A DNA stretch of 64,000 nt from Allonocardiopsis opalescens (GTDB taxonomy: Bacteria; Actinomycetota; Actinomycetes; Streptosporangiales; Streptosporangiaceae). A model generated the notes under the pieces. That model saw nothing but the letters and a program-made list of their open reading frames with translations. It had not been told where the DNA came from and ran no database searches. Positions 40,312 through 48,917 of the stretch are shown here, piece after piece. The stretch lies in assembly GCF_003002095.1 (NCBI RefSeq), contig NZ_PVZC01000002.1, positions 558,001-622,000 of the forward strand. The letters run 5' to 3'. Position numbers and translations under genes: made by a program. Position 1 is the first letter of the stretch. The number at the start of each line of letters is the position of its first letter.

Positions 40312-41826
40312 TCAGGGGCGGCTGAGCGCGTCGGCCGCGCCGACGCCTCCCGCCAGGCGGGCCACACCGTCGGGGTCGGGACGGTGCGGCTCGGCCTCTT
40401 CCAGCAGGAACTTGCCGCGCTCGGAATCGGGGACCTCGATCGGGTAGACGCCGTCGAAGCAGGCCCGGCACAGGCGGTCGGACGGGATGGTGGTCGCCTC
40501 CACCAGCTGGTCGAGCGCGACGTAGGCGAGGGAGTCGGCACCGATGGAGGCGCGGATCTCGTCGTGGCCGAGGTTCCCGGCGATCAGCTCGGCCTTGGTG
40601 GCGAAGTCGATGCCGTAGAAGCACGGCCACATCACCGGCGGGCTGGAGATGCGGACGTGCACCTCGGCGGCGCCGGCCTCGCGCAGCATCCGCACCAGCG
40701 AGCGCTGGGTGTTGCCGCGCACGATGGAGTCGTCGACGACGACCAGCCGCTTGCCGCCGATGATGTCGCGCAGCGGGTTCAGCTTGAGCCGGATGCCGAG
40801 CTGGCGGATGGTCTGGCTGGGCTGGATGAAGGTGCGCCCCACGTAGGAGTTCTTCACCAGGCCCTGGGCGTAGGGGATGCCGCTGGCCTCGGCGTAGCCG
40901 ATCGCGGCGGGGGTGCCGGACTCGGGCACCGGGATGACCAGGTCGGCCTCTGCCGGCGACTGGCGGGCGAGTCTGCGGCCCACCTCCACCCGGGTGGCGT
41001 GCACGCCGCGGCCCGCGATGGTGGTGTCGGGCCTGGCCAGGTAGACGTACTCGAACAGGCAGCCCTTGGGCTTCGCCGGGGCGAAGCGGCGGCTGCGCAG
41101 CCCGGAGGCGTCGACGGCGATCAGTTCGCCCGGCTCGATCTCGCGGATGAAGGTGGCGCCGACGATGTCGAGGGCGGCGGTCTCGCTGGCCAGCACCCAG
41201 CCGCTCTCCAGCCGGCCCAGCACCAGCGGGCGGATGCCCTGGGGGTCGCGGGCGCCGTAGAGGGTGTGCTCGTCCATGAAGACCAGGGAGAACGCGCCCT
41301 TGACCCGGGGCAGCAGCTCGGCGGCGGCGTCCTCGACGCGGTGGTCGTCGTGCGCCGCGAGCAGCGCGGTCAGCACCTCGGTGTCGCTGGTGGCGGTCAG
41401 CTCGGCGGGGTCGACGCCCTTGGCCAGCTCGGCGGTGTTGATGAGGTTGCCGTTGTGGCCGAGGGCGAGCCCGCCGCCGCGGTCGTTGGAGCGGAAGGTG
41501 GGCTGCGCGTTCTCCCACACCGGCGAGCCGGTGGTGGAGTAGCGGCAGTGGCCGACCGCGATGCCGCCCCGCAGCGAGTTCAGCGCGGACTCGTCGAAGA
41601 CCTGGGAGACCAGGCCCATGTCCTTGTAGACCACGATGCGCTGGCCGTCGCTGACCGCGATGCCGGCGGATTCCTGGCCGCGGTGCTGGAGTGCGTAGAG
41701 TCCGAAATAGGTGAGCTTGCTGACCTCCTCGCCGGGAGCCCAGACGCCGAAGACCCCGCAGGCGTCCTGTGGTCCACGGTCGTGCGGATCGAGGTCGTCG
41801 GTCAGCCGTCCGTCGGGATGCGACAC
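40312..41826 (-). CDS. purF: Amidophosphoribosyltransferase
   Basis: The product has 504 residues from GTG 41826. A 22-residue propeptide precedes Cys23 (ACGVFGVWAPGEE), the expected N-terminal nucleophile after processing. The glutaminase domain shows QHRGQESAGIAV and GHCRYSTTGSP, the transferase domain VVVDDSIVRGNT for PRPP. The Cys residues in MWPCFYGID and CRACFDGVYP fit the iron-sulfur cluster of the Bacillus-type enzyme. It commits PRPP and glutamine to purine synthesis. Confidence 0.97.
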   Translation of the reverse strand: MSHPDGRLTDDLDPHDRGPQDACGVFGVWAPGEEVSKLTYFGLYALQHRGQESAGIAVSDGQRIVVYKDMGLVSQVFDESALNSLRGGIAVGHCRYSTTGSPVWENAQPTFRSNDRGGGLALGHNGNLINTAELAKGVDPAELTATSDTEVLTALLAAHDDHRVEDAAAELLPRVKGAFSLVFMDEHTLYGARDPQGIRPLVLGRLESGWVLASETAALDIVGATFIREIEPGELIAVDASGLRSRRFAPAKPKGCLFEYVYLARPDTTIAGRGVHATRVEVGRRLARQSPAEADLVIPVPESGTPAAIGYAEASGIPYAQGLVKNSYVGRTFIQPSQTIRQLGIRLKLNPLRDIIGGKRLVVVDDSIVRGNTQRSLVRMLREAGAAEVHVRISSPPVMWPCFYGIDFATKAELIAGNLGHDEIRASIGADSLAYVALDQLVEATTIPSDRLCRACFDGVYPIEVPDSERGKFLLEEAEPHRPDPDGVARLAGGVGAADALSRP

Positions 41827-41907
41827 GCCTTCAGCCTACCCGCTCCCCCGACCCGTCGAGCGGGGCGCCCCCGCCGGTCCAGGTCAGCGGCGGGATCGGG
41901 GGCGCGC

Positions 41908-43551
41908 TCAGGCGTCCAGCCGGGCTTCTGGGCGGGTGAGGGAGAGGCCGAGCTCGGCGCGCCGGCTGAGCCAGGCGCTCGGCCGGTAGCGGGGGTCGAG
42001 GTAGCGCTGGTGCAGGCGGCGCAGGATCGTGTCGACGCGGGCGGCGCCCACGGCGTCGCCCCAGGCCAGCGGGCCCTGCGGGTAGCCCAGGCCCAGGACG
42101 ACGGCGACGTCGATGTCGGCCGGGGCGGCGATGCCGAGCTGGGCCGTCTCGGCGGCCAGGTTCACGATGGCGGCGAGCAGCCGCTGGGCGATGAAGCCGG
42201 GGCTGTCGCGGATGGCGACGACCTCGCGGCCGGTGGCGCGCAGCGCGGCCGCGGCGGCGCGCAGGGCGTCGGGAGCGGTGGCGGGGCTGCTCGCCAGGGT
42301 GAGCGGGCCGGCGAAGTAGTGCTCGGGGGCGCCGCCCGCTCTGGCTCCCGTTCCGCCTCCCGTCCGGCCGGGCGTGTCGCCGGGGCGGCCGAAGGGGTCG
42401 ACGCCGACGGTGCGCTCGGCCGGCAGGCCCTGCTCGCGCGCCTCGGCGGTGACGTCGGCACCGAAGGGAGTGACGATGTGCAGCGCCCCGGGCCCCGGCT
42501 CGGCCGCGAGCGGGACGCCCGCCTCGGCCAGCATCGCGGCCAGCCGGGCGGCGGCGGGCTCCGCCGGCGACACCCAGACCGGGGGCGCGCCGGGCCCGGC
42601 CGGGGCGGCGGCGTCGCCGGGCGCGGCGTCCAGGGAGCCGTCCGCGCGGAAGCCGGTGCCGTTCTTGCGGCCGAGCAGCCCGGCCGCCAGCCGGCGGCGC
42701 AGGGTGGGCGAGGGGCGCAGCCGGGGGTCCTGGTAGAAGCCGTGGTAGACGTTCTCGGTGACCGGCTGGGAGACGTCGACGCCGGTCAGGTCGAACAGCT
42801 CGAACGGGCCCATGCGCAGGCCGAGCACGGAGCGGGCCACCAGGTCGATCTGGGCGGGGGTGGCGATCCGCTCGTCCAGCAGCCGCAGCGCCTCGGTGCC
42901 CAGCGCCCGGCCGACGTGGTTCACCAGGAAGCCGGCGGTGTCGATGACGCGTACCGGGGTGTGGCCGAGGGCGGAGACCAAGGCGCCGAGCCGGTCGACC
43001 AGCTCGGGCGCGGTGCGCTCGCCCGGCACCACCTCGACCAGCTTCATCAGCGGCACCGGGTTGAAGAAGTGCAGGCCGCACAGGCGCTCGGGGCGGCGGA
43101 GGCCGGCGGCGATGTCAGTGACCGACAGCGAGCTGGTGTTGGTGGCGAGCACGGTGTGCGGCCCGGTGCGCGCCTCGACCTCGGCGAACAGCTCGCGCTT
43201 GACCCGCAGCTCCTCCACCACCGCCTCGATGACGAGGTCGGCGGCCGCGGCGGCCTCCAGGCCGCCCTCGGCGAGGCGGCCCGCCGCCGCCCGCGCGTCG
43301 GACGGGGCGAGGGCGCCCTTCTCGGCCAGCCGGGCGATCCGGCCGCGCACCTCGGCGATGGCCTCGGCCACCGCGCCCGGCCGCACGTCGACCAGGGTGG
43401 TGTGCACGCCGGCCACCGCCAGCACCTGCGCGATCCCGCGCCCCATGGCGCCCGCGCCGACCACCACCGCCCGCCGGAACGACGCCGCCCCGTCCGCGGG
43501 CGCGCCCGGCGCCGCCTCCGCCGGGACCCCGGTGTCCGCCGTACTCGTCAC
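41908..43551 (-). CDS. 3-hydroxyacyl-CoA dehydrogenase, duplicated C-terminal domain
   Basis: The product has 547 residues from GTG 43551 behind GAGGAGG. The NAD domain starts RRAVVVGAGAMGRGIAQVLAVAGVHTTLVD. The catalytic motifs ATNTSSLSVTDIAAGLRRPERLCGLHFFNPVPLMKLVEVV and TAGFLVNHVGRALGTEALRLLDE follow, and then a second 3HCDH-like domain (RDSPGFIAQRLLAAIVNLAAETAQLGIA, about 430-540) joined by a Gly/Ala linker. This two-domain layout resembles the longer PaaH/PaaC-type enzymes of fatty-acid or phenylacetate breakdown. No other beta-oxidation gene is adjacent. Confidence 0.93.
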   Translation of the reverse strand: MTSTADTGVPAEAAPGAPADGAASFRRAVVVGAGAMGRGIAQVLAVAGVHTTLVDVRPGAVAEAIAEVRGRIARLAEKGALAPSDARAAAGRLAEGGLEAAAAADLVIEAVVEELRVKRELFAEVEARTGPHTVLATNTSSLSVTDIAAGLRRPERLCGLHFFNPVPLMKLVEVVPGERTAPELVDRLGALVSALGHTPVRVIDTAGFLVNHVGRALGTEALRLLDERIATPAQIDLVARSVLGLRMGPFELFDLTGVDVSQPVTENVYHGFYQDPRLRPSPTLRRRLAAGLLGRKNGTGFRADGSLDAAPGDAAAPAGPGAPPVWVSPAEPAAARLAAMLAEAGVPLAAEPGPGALHIVTPFGADVTAEAREQGLPAERTVGVDPFGRPGDTPGRTGGGTGARAGGAPEHYFAGPLTLASSPATAPDALRAAAAALRATGREVVAIRDSPGFIAQRLLAAIVNLAAETAQLGIAAPADIDVAVVLGLGYPQGPLAWGDAVGAARVDTILRRLHQRYLDPRYRPSAWLSRRAELGLSLTRPEARLDA

Positions 43552-43624
43552 GAGACCGCCTCCTCGCCGCCGCGTGCGTCCACTCTCGCACGCGGTCTCC
43601 GTCCGGCGGCGGTCCGGGCGGGGC

Positions 43625-44080
43625 TCAGCGCGGGGGCGCCAGCGGCAGGTAGGGGCCCAGGTCGGCGCGCACGCCGCTGGCCGCCACCCGGTGGCGGGCG
43701 GCGGCGTCGGCCCAGGTCAGCCGGCCGGTGGCCAGTTCGAGCCAGGTGACGGGGTCGGTCTCGACCACGCCGGGCGGGGTGCCCCGGGTGTGGCGGGGCC
43801 CGGCCACGCACTGCACGGCGCCGTGCGGGGGCACCCGGACCTCCAGGGAGTGGCCCGGCGCGGCGGCCGCGAGGCGGTCCAGGGTGCCGCGCACCGCCGC
43901 CTTGGCGGCGGCCCGCACCGGCACGGCGCCCGCGTCGGCCGCCCGCAGCACCGCGCGGGCGAGGGCGTCGACGAGCGCGCCGAGTTCGTCGGCGCCCTGA
44001 TAAGGGTCTTCGCCGGAGGCGTCGAGCTGCGCGTCGAGAGCTTCGCGGACTCTCCGTGCGGAGAGCTTTACGGGGGGCAT
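43625..44080 (-). CDS. Sterol-carrier-like (SCP2) family protein
   Basis: The product has 151 residues. The fold-like pattern HSLEVRVPPHGAVQCVAG and TDPVTWLELATGRLTWADAAARHRVAASGVRADLGPYLPL matches actinobacterial SCP2-related proteins often found near purF. The N-terminus is helical and Ala-rich. It probably binds lipids or fatty acyl chains. It lies 73 bp upstream of the dehydrogenase gene on the same strand; joint transcription is possible. Confidence 0.8.
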   Translation of the reverse strand: MPPVKLSARRVREALDAQLDASGEDPYQGADELGALVDALARAVLRAADAGAVPVRAAAKAAVRGTLDRLAAAAPGHSLEVRVPPHGAVQCVAGPRHTRGTPPGVVETDPVTWLELATGRLTWADAAARHRVAASGVRADLGPYLPLAPPR

Positions 44081-44127
44081 AAGGCAAGCGTAGAACGGGC
44101 AGCATCACTGTTTATCGCATCGTGGCC

Positions 44128-44155
44128 GGTCACCGCCGTTCACCTGGGATTCACG
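44128..44155 (+). promoter_or_regulatory. PHO-box-like direct repeats upstream of phosphatase gene
   Basis: GGTCACC, GTTCACC and ATTCACG follow each other at 10- and 11-bp intervals. The Streptomyces PhoP box consists of 11-bp direct repeats with a GTTCACC core. The array lies 114-141 bases upstream of the PhoX-type gene, so PhoP activation under phosphate starvation is the likely meaning. Confidence 0.65.
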
Positions 44156-44268
44156 CCCCGGTGGCGCGGTACCGCTTGACTCCACCTGGAGCGCCGCACG
44201 GCGCCCACGGTCCGCACTCCCCGCAGGTGGTGGGCCGTTTCCCTGTTCGTTTCGGACCTGGAGGCCCT

Positions 44269-46341
44269 GTGTCTGGCTCCACCCCGCGCAGACGACTGCT
44301 CCCGATCATCTCCGCACCGCACCCCTCGGGCCGCAGTGCGATGACCTGCCGGTTCCGCTGCGGTGACGCGTGCGACCACGCCGTCCCGAACCAGAGTGGC
44401 AACGAGTACTTCGGCGACGTGGTCGCCAAGGCGCTCTCCCGCCGCAATGTGCTGCGGGCGGGGGCGGTGGGCGCGGCCGCGGTGGGCTTCGGCGGCCTCG
44501 TGGGCTCGGCCCCCGCCATGGCGGACCCGGGCCGCGGCCGCGGCCGAGGGGGCGGCGCGCGGCTGCGCTTCACCCCGATCGAGCCGACCACCGCGGACGC
44601 GGTCGTCGTCCCCGAGGGCTACCAGAGCGCCGTGGTGGTGCGCTGGGGCGACCCGGTGCTGCCCGGGGCGCCCGCCTTCGACTTCGACAACCAGACGCCC
44701 GAGGCGCAGAACGCCCAGTTCGGCTACAACTGCGACTACGTCGACTTCTTCCCGATCAGCGACGACCGCGCGCTGCTGTGGGTGAACCACGAGTACACCA
44801 ACGAGAACCTGATGTTCCGCGGCTACGTCGACGGCAACGAGGCGCCGATCGAGCAGATCGAGATCGGCATGGCCGCCCACGGCGGCAGCGTCGTGGAGAT
44901 CGCGCGCTCGGGCCGCACCGGCCGCTGGGAGCTGGTCACCCAGGGCCGCCGCCGCTACAACCGCCGCATCACCGCGCAGACGCCGATGCGCTTCACCGGC
45001 CCGGCCGCTGGCCACGAGCTGCTGCGCACCGCCGCCGACCCCGAGGGCCGCAACCCGATCGGGATGCTGAACAACTGCGCGGGCGGCAACACCCCGTGGG
45101 GCACCATCCTGACGGCCGAGGAGAACTTCAACCAGTACTTCGTCGGCGGCAACGGCGTGCCCGAGGCCGACCGGCCGGCGCTGCAGCGCTACGGCATCTC
45201 CACCAGCGGCGACGGCCGCGCCGGTAACCGCCGCTTCGACCGGGTCGAGGAGCGCTTCGACCTGGCCCGCCACCCGCACGAGGCCAACCGCTTCGGCTGG
45301 ATCGTGGAGATCGACCCCTTCGACCCCACCTTCACCCCGCGCAAGCACACCGCGCTGGGCCGGCTCAAGCACGAGGGCGCCACCCACGCGCTCACCCGCG
45401 ACCAGCGGGTGGCGGTCTACATGGGCGACGACGAGCGCTTCGACTACGTGTACAAGTACGTCAGCCGCGACCGCTTCCGCCGCGGCAGCCGGCGGCACAA
45501 CAGCTCGCTGCTGGACGACGGCACCCTGTACGTCGCCCGGTTCACCGGCGACAGCCCGGAGGCCGAGATCGACGGCACCGGCACGCTGCCCTCGGACGGC
45601 GAGTTCGACGGCACCGGCCAGTGGATCAAGCTCGTCGAGGGCGACCGCAGCTTCGTGGAGGGCATGTCCGCCGCCGAGGTGCTGATCCACACCCGGATCG
45701 CCGCCGACCGGGTGGGCGCCACCCCGATGGACCGCCCCGAGGACGTCGAGCGCAACCCGGTCAACGGCGCGATCTACGTGGCGCTGACCAACAACTCCTC
45801 GCGCACGGCCGCGCAGGCCGACGAGGCCAACCCGCGCGCCGCCAACCGCTACGGCCACATCGTGGAGATCGCGGAGCACCGCAACGACGCCGGGGCCGAG
45901 CGCTTCAACTGGCGGATCCCGGTGGTCTGCGGCAACCCCGACGACCCGTCGACGTACTTCTCCGGCTTCGACAAGAGCCGCGTGTCGCCGATCTCCTCGC
46001 CGGACAACCTCGCCTTCGACGACTCCGGCAACCTGTGGATCTCCACCGACGGCCAGCCCGGCTCGATCGGTGTCAACGACGCGCTGCACGTCATGCCGGT
46101 CGAGGGCTCCGACCGGGGCTACCTGCGGCAGTTCCTCAGCGTGCCCGTCGGCGCCGAGACCTGCGGCCCGTTCATCACGCCGGACCAGAAGACCGTCTTC
46201 GTGGCGGTCCAGCACCCCGGCGAGGTGGACGAGGCGACCCCGGACAACCCGGCCACCCAGTTCCCCGACGGCCCCGGCGGCCAGCCGCGTCCGTCGGTGG
46301 TGGCGGCCTGGCACACCGGGGGCGGTGACATCGGCAACTGA
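44269..46341 (+). CDS. PhoX-type (DUF839) secreted phosphatase
   Basis: The product has 690 residues from GTG 44269 with GGAGG upstream. A Tat signal sits unusually far in (ALSRRNVLRAGAVGAAAVGFGGLVGSAPAMA, about 58-88), as is normal for PhoX proteins. The mature beta-propeller has LLWVNHEYTNENLMF, NNCAGGNTPWGTILTAEENF, FGWIVEIDPFDPTFTPRKHTALGRLKHEGA, MDRPEDVERNPVNGAIYVALTNN and SPDNLAFDDSGNLWISTDG, which carry the acidic metal ligands. Relatives are calcium/iron-dependent alkaline phosphatases. Folding before export fits the cofactor. A PHO-box-like array lies upstream and a strong terminator follows. Confidence 0.93.
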   Translation: MSGSTPRRRLLPIISAPHPSGRSAMTCRFRCGDACDHAVPNQSGNEYFGDVVAKALSRRNVLRAGAVGAAAVGFGGLVGSAPAMADPGRGRGRGGGARLRFTPIEPTTADAVVVPEGYQSAVVVRWGDPVLPGAPAFDFDNQTPEAQNAQFGYNCDYVDFFPISDDRALLWVNHEYTNENLMFRGYVDGNEAPIEQIEIGMAAHGGSVVEIARSGRTGRWELVTQGRRRYNRRITAQTPMRFTGPAAGHELLRTAADPEGRNPIGMLNNCAGGNTPWGTILTAEENFNQYFVGGNGVPEADRPALQRYGISTSGDGRAGNRRFDRVEERFDLARHPHEANRFGWIVEIDPFDPTFTPRKHTALGRLKHEGATHALTRDQRVAVYMGDDERFDYVYKYVSRDRFRRGSRRHNSSLLDDGTLYVARFTGDSPEAEIDGTGTLPSDGEFDGTGQWIKLVEGDRSFVEGMSAAEVLIHTRIAADRVGATPMDRPEDVERNPVNGAIYVALTNNSSRTAAQADEANPRAANRYGHIVEIAEHRNDAGAERFNWRIPVVCGNPDDPSTYFSGFDKSRVSPISSPDNLAFDDSGNLWISTDGQPGSIGVNDALHVMPVEGSDRGYLRQFLSVPVGAETCGPFITPDQKTVFVAVQHPGEVDEATPDNPATQFPDGPGGQPRPSVVAAWHTGGGDIGN

Positions 46342-46360
46342 GCCACCCGGTCCACCGTGC

Positions 46361-46388
46361 GGGGGCGGAGCCTGCGGGCTCCGCCCCC
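46361..46388 (+). terminator. Strong terminator after the phosphatase gene
   Basis: GGGGGCGGAGCC and GGCTCCGCCCCC form a perfect 12-bp stem with a 4-nt TGCG loop (13 bp with the flanking C-G pair), 19 bases past the stop codon. Confidence 0.85.
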
Positions 46389-46423
46389 GTCCGCGTTCCC
46401 GGTGGGCGGCCCCGTCGTTGTGC

Positions 46424-46468
46424 CACCTTACGGTTGCACATCAGGACGCGATGTGCAACTGTAAGGTG
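46424..46468. promoter_or_regulatory. 45-bp inverted repeat, ArsR operator candidate
   Basis: CACCTTACGGTTGCACATC is repeated in inverted form as GATGTGCAACTGTAAGGTG around a 7-nt spacer; only one position differs and it still pairs as G-T. It ends 30 bases before the SRPBCC start. The size and the ACCTTAC/GTAAGGT ends fit binding of the ArsR-type repressor of this operon, perhaps as two dimers. Confidence 0.75.
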
Positions 46469-46498
46469 TCAGTTCAGTCGTGACCTGAGGGGGCCGCC

Positions 46499-46954
46499 AT
46501 GGCACCGGAACCGGACGCCGTGCGGCGCGAGATCGCGATCCGGGCGCCGATCGACGCCGTCTGGGAGCTGGTCACCCGGGCCGAGCACGTCCAGAAGTGG
46601 TTCGCCTTCGACGGCGCGCGCCTGGACCTGCGCGTCGGCGGCGCGATCGAGCACTTCTGGGCGGAGCACGGCCGCTACCGGGGGATCATCGAAGAGCTGG
46701 TGCCGCCCACCCGGCTGGCCTACCGCTACTCCGCCGTCCCCGACACCGAGCCCGAGCCCGGCCGCCAGACCCGGGTGGTCTTCGAGCTCAGCGCGGGCGC
46801 CGACGGCACCACCACCGTGCGGGTCACCGAGAGCGGCTTCGCGGCGCTGGACCTGTCCCCCGAGGAGCGGGCCGCGCACCTGGAGGGGGTCCGCCAGGGC
46901 TGGGGCGGCGGCTTCGCGATGCTGGCGGAGCTGGCCGAGCGGCGGGAAGGCTGA
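46499..46954 (+). CDS. SRPBCC/AHSA1-domain protein
   Basis: The product has 151 residues. The START-like fold begins IAIRAPIDAVWELVTRAEHVQKWFAFDGARLDLRVGGAIEHFW and ends with the long helix EGVRQGWGGGFAMLAELAE. Such proteins bind hydrophobic ligands. The stop overlaps the ATG of the ArsR gene by one base (TGATG), so the two are translated together, a very common two-gene module. Confidence 0.9.
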   Translation: MAPEPDAVRREIAIRAPIDAVWELVTRAEHVQKWFAFDGARLDLRVGGAIEHFWAEHGRYRGIIEELVPPTRLAYRYSAVPDTEPEPGRQTRVVFELSAGADGTTTVRVTESGFAALDLSPEERAAHLEGVRQGWGGGFAMLAELAERREG

Positions 46955-47301
46955 TGCCGCCGGCGCCCGCCGGCGCCCCGGTCGCCGTGTTCGCCGCGCT
47001 GGCCGACCCCACCCGCTGGCAGCTGCTCGACCTGCTCGCCGAGGCCGACCGCAGCGCCTCCGCCCTGTCGCGGGCGGTGCCGGTCAGCCGCTCCGCCGTC
47101 CTCAAGCACCTCGCCGTGCTCGAACGGGCCGAGCTGGTCGGCCGGCACCGCTCCGGCCGCGAGGTCCGCTTCTCGGTCCGCCCGGAGCGCCTGGCCGCGA
47201 CGGCCCGCTGGATCGAGGCGACGGCCGCCGCCTGGGACACCCGCCTGGCCGCCCTCCGCGAGCTCGCGGAGGGCCGCTCCGCGCCGGGCAACGCCGGCTG
47301 A
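46954..47301 (+). CDS. ArsR-family transcriptional regulator
   Basis: The product has 115 residues. The winged helix reads FAALADPTRWQLLDLLAEADRSASALSRAVPVSRSAVLKHLAVLERAELVGRHRSGREVRFSVRPERLAATARWI. No Cys metal site is present, so it senses something other than arsenic-type metals. It probably represses its own operon through the 45-bp inverted repeat upstream, with the coupled SRPBCC protein handling the ligand. Confidence 0.93.
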   Translation: MPPAPAGAPVAVFAALADPTRWQLLDLLAEADRSASALSRAVPVSRSAVLKHLAVLERAELVGRHRSGREVRFSVRPERLAATARWIEATAAAWDTRLAALRELAEGRSAPGNAG

Positions 47302-47394
47302 GCGCCGCGCCTCCACCCTCCCGCCGCCGTCTCCACCCCGGTCTCCACCCTGCGGAGGAACCGCCCGGAGCGCCGGCTGCCTAGCGTGTCGCGC

Positions 47395-47679
47395 ATGAAC
47401 GAACGAGACGGCGGGCGCGGCCCGCTGCGCGGGATGCTCGACGCCTTCCTCGGCACGGGCGGCTCCGACGGGGACGGCGGGCGCAGGTCGAGGCGGAACA
47501 GCCTCGTCCTCGCCGTCCTGGACCGGATCCTGGCGGCGACCGGGGAGAAGGGAGGCAAGATGTCCACAGGGCGGCTGCTGGTGGTCGTGGCCGTGATCGG
47601 CCTGGTGCTGGTGCTCGGCTTCCTGGCCTACCGGATGATCATGATCGAGCTGATCCTCGGGCTGGCGCGCGAGCGCTAG
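47395..47679 (+). CDS. Small single-pass membrane protein
   Basis: The product has 94 residues from ATG 47395 (GTG 47386 is an alternative). A basic, Gly-rich N-terminus precedes one transmembrane segment (RLLVVVAVIGLVLVLGFLAYRMIMIELIL, about 60-88). No family is recognised. It ends 14 bases before the histidine kinase gene and is probably cotranscribed with it, perhaps as a sensor accessory. Confidence 0.7.
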   Translation: MNERDGGRGPLRGMLDAFLGTGGSDGDGGRRSRRNSLVLAVLDRILAATGEKGGKMSTGRLLVVVAVIGLVLVLGFLAYRMIMIELILGLARER

Positions 47680-47693
47680 CCCGGGGCGGAGGG

Positions 47694-48917
47694 ATGCGGC
47701 GCGGTATGGCGCGGATGTGGCGGCGGCTGTGGCGGCTGGCCGGGTCCGACGATCCCGAGACCGGCTGGCTGGTCCGCGCCGCCTCCACCGTGGCGCTGCT
47801 GTGGGCGGCGCTCGCCGCGCCGCCGCACGGCGCGCCGCTGTGGGTGTGGGTGCTGTTCGGCGCCGGGCTGACCTGCTGGCTCGCCTACGCCCTCGGCGAC
47901 CCCGTGCTGCCGAGGGCGTCGATCGCGGCCCTGGCGCTGTGCTCGCTGCTGACGGCGCCGCTGGCGGGCTCGCAGAGCGCCGCGGGCGTGGTGCTCTTCT
48001 ACGTGGCGCTGAGCACCTTCGCGCTGCACCTGCGGCCGGGCGTGCCGGAGATCGCCGGGCTGCTGGCCGCCGACCTCGCGCTCGCGCTGGCCGCCATGCA
48101 GCTGCTGTGGCAGCGCTCCCCGGCCGCCATGCTGGCGCACGCGGCCGCCTTCGCCGGCGTCGTCCTGTTCGCGCTGCACCGGCGGCAGTACCGCGTGCAG
48201 GCGCGGCAGACGGCGCTGCTGCTCGAACGCACCCGCCAGGCGCAGGCCGAGCGGGCCAGGGCGGCGGCGCTGGACGAGCGGGCCAGGATCGCCCGCGAGC
48301 TGCACGACGTGCTCGCGCACTCCCTGGGCGCGCTCAGCGTGCAGCTGGAGTTGGCCGAGGCGCTGCTGACCGAGCGGGGCGACACCGAGGGCGCGGCGCA
48401 GCGCCTGCACCGGGCGCGCGGGCTCGCCGCCGAGGGCCTGGAGGAGGCCCGCGCCGCCGTCGCGGCGCTGCGCGAGGACCCGCCGCCGCTGCCCGACGCG
48501 CTGGCCGCGCTCGCCGCCGCCCACACCCGCGACCACGCCGTCCCGGTACGGCTCGGCATCGAGGGCGAGCCGGTGCCGCTGCCCGCGGCGGCCGAGGTCT
48601 CACTGGCGCGCGCCGCCCGCGAGGCGCTGACCAACGCCGCCAGGCACGCGCCCGGCGCCCCGGTCCGCGTGGAACTGCGCTACCTGGACGGCGGCGCCCG
48701 CCTGCGGGTGCGCAACGAGCCGCCGGCCGACCCGCCACCGCCCTCGCGCCCCGGCGGGCACGGCCTGGCCGGGATGCGCGAGCGGCTGGCGCTGGCCGGT
48801 GGCACCCTTGAGGCGGGTCCGCAGGACGACGGTGACCGGGGGTGGACGGTGACGGCGGAGGTGCCGGGAGCACGGACGGCCGCGGCCGGAGACGCGCCCG
48901 GCGGAGGCGGCGGATGA
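47694..48917 (+). CDS. Sensor histidine kinase, NarL-partner (HisKA_3) type
   Basis: The product has 407 residues. Five or six hydrophobic segments fill about residues 27-165, followed by a coiled segment and the HisKA_3 box DERARIARELHDVLAHSLGALSVQLELAEALL, with phospho-acceptor His204. The ATPase domain has AAREALTNAARHAPGAPVRVEL (N box) and GGHGLAGMRERLALAGGTLEAG (G box). Signal unknown. Its stop overlaps the response-regulator ATG (ATGA). Confidence 0.93.
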   Translation: MRRGMARMWRRLWRLAGSDDPETGWLVRAASTVALLWAALAAPPHGAPLWVWVLFGAGLTCWLAYALGDPVLPRASIAALALCSLLTAPLAGSQSAAGVVLFYVALSTFALHLRPGVPEIAGLLAADLALALAAMQLLWQRSPAAMLAHAAAFAGVVLFALHRRQYRVQARQTALLLERTRQAQAERARAAALDERARIARELHDVLAHSLGALSVQLELAEALLTERGDTEGAAQRLHRARGLAAEGLEEARAAVAALREDPPPLPDALAALAAAHTRDHAVPVRLGIEGEPVPLPAAAEVSLARAAREALTNAARHAPGAPVRVELRYLDGGARLRVRNEPPADPPPPSRPGGHGLAGMRERLALAGGTLEAGPQDDGDRGWTVTAEVPGARTAAAGDAPGGGGG

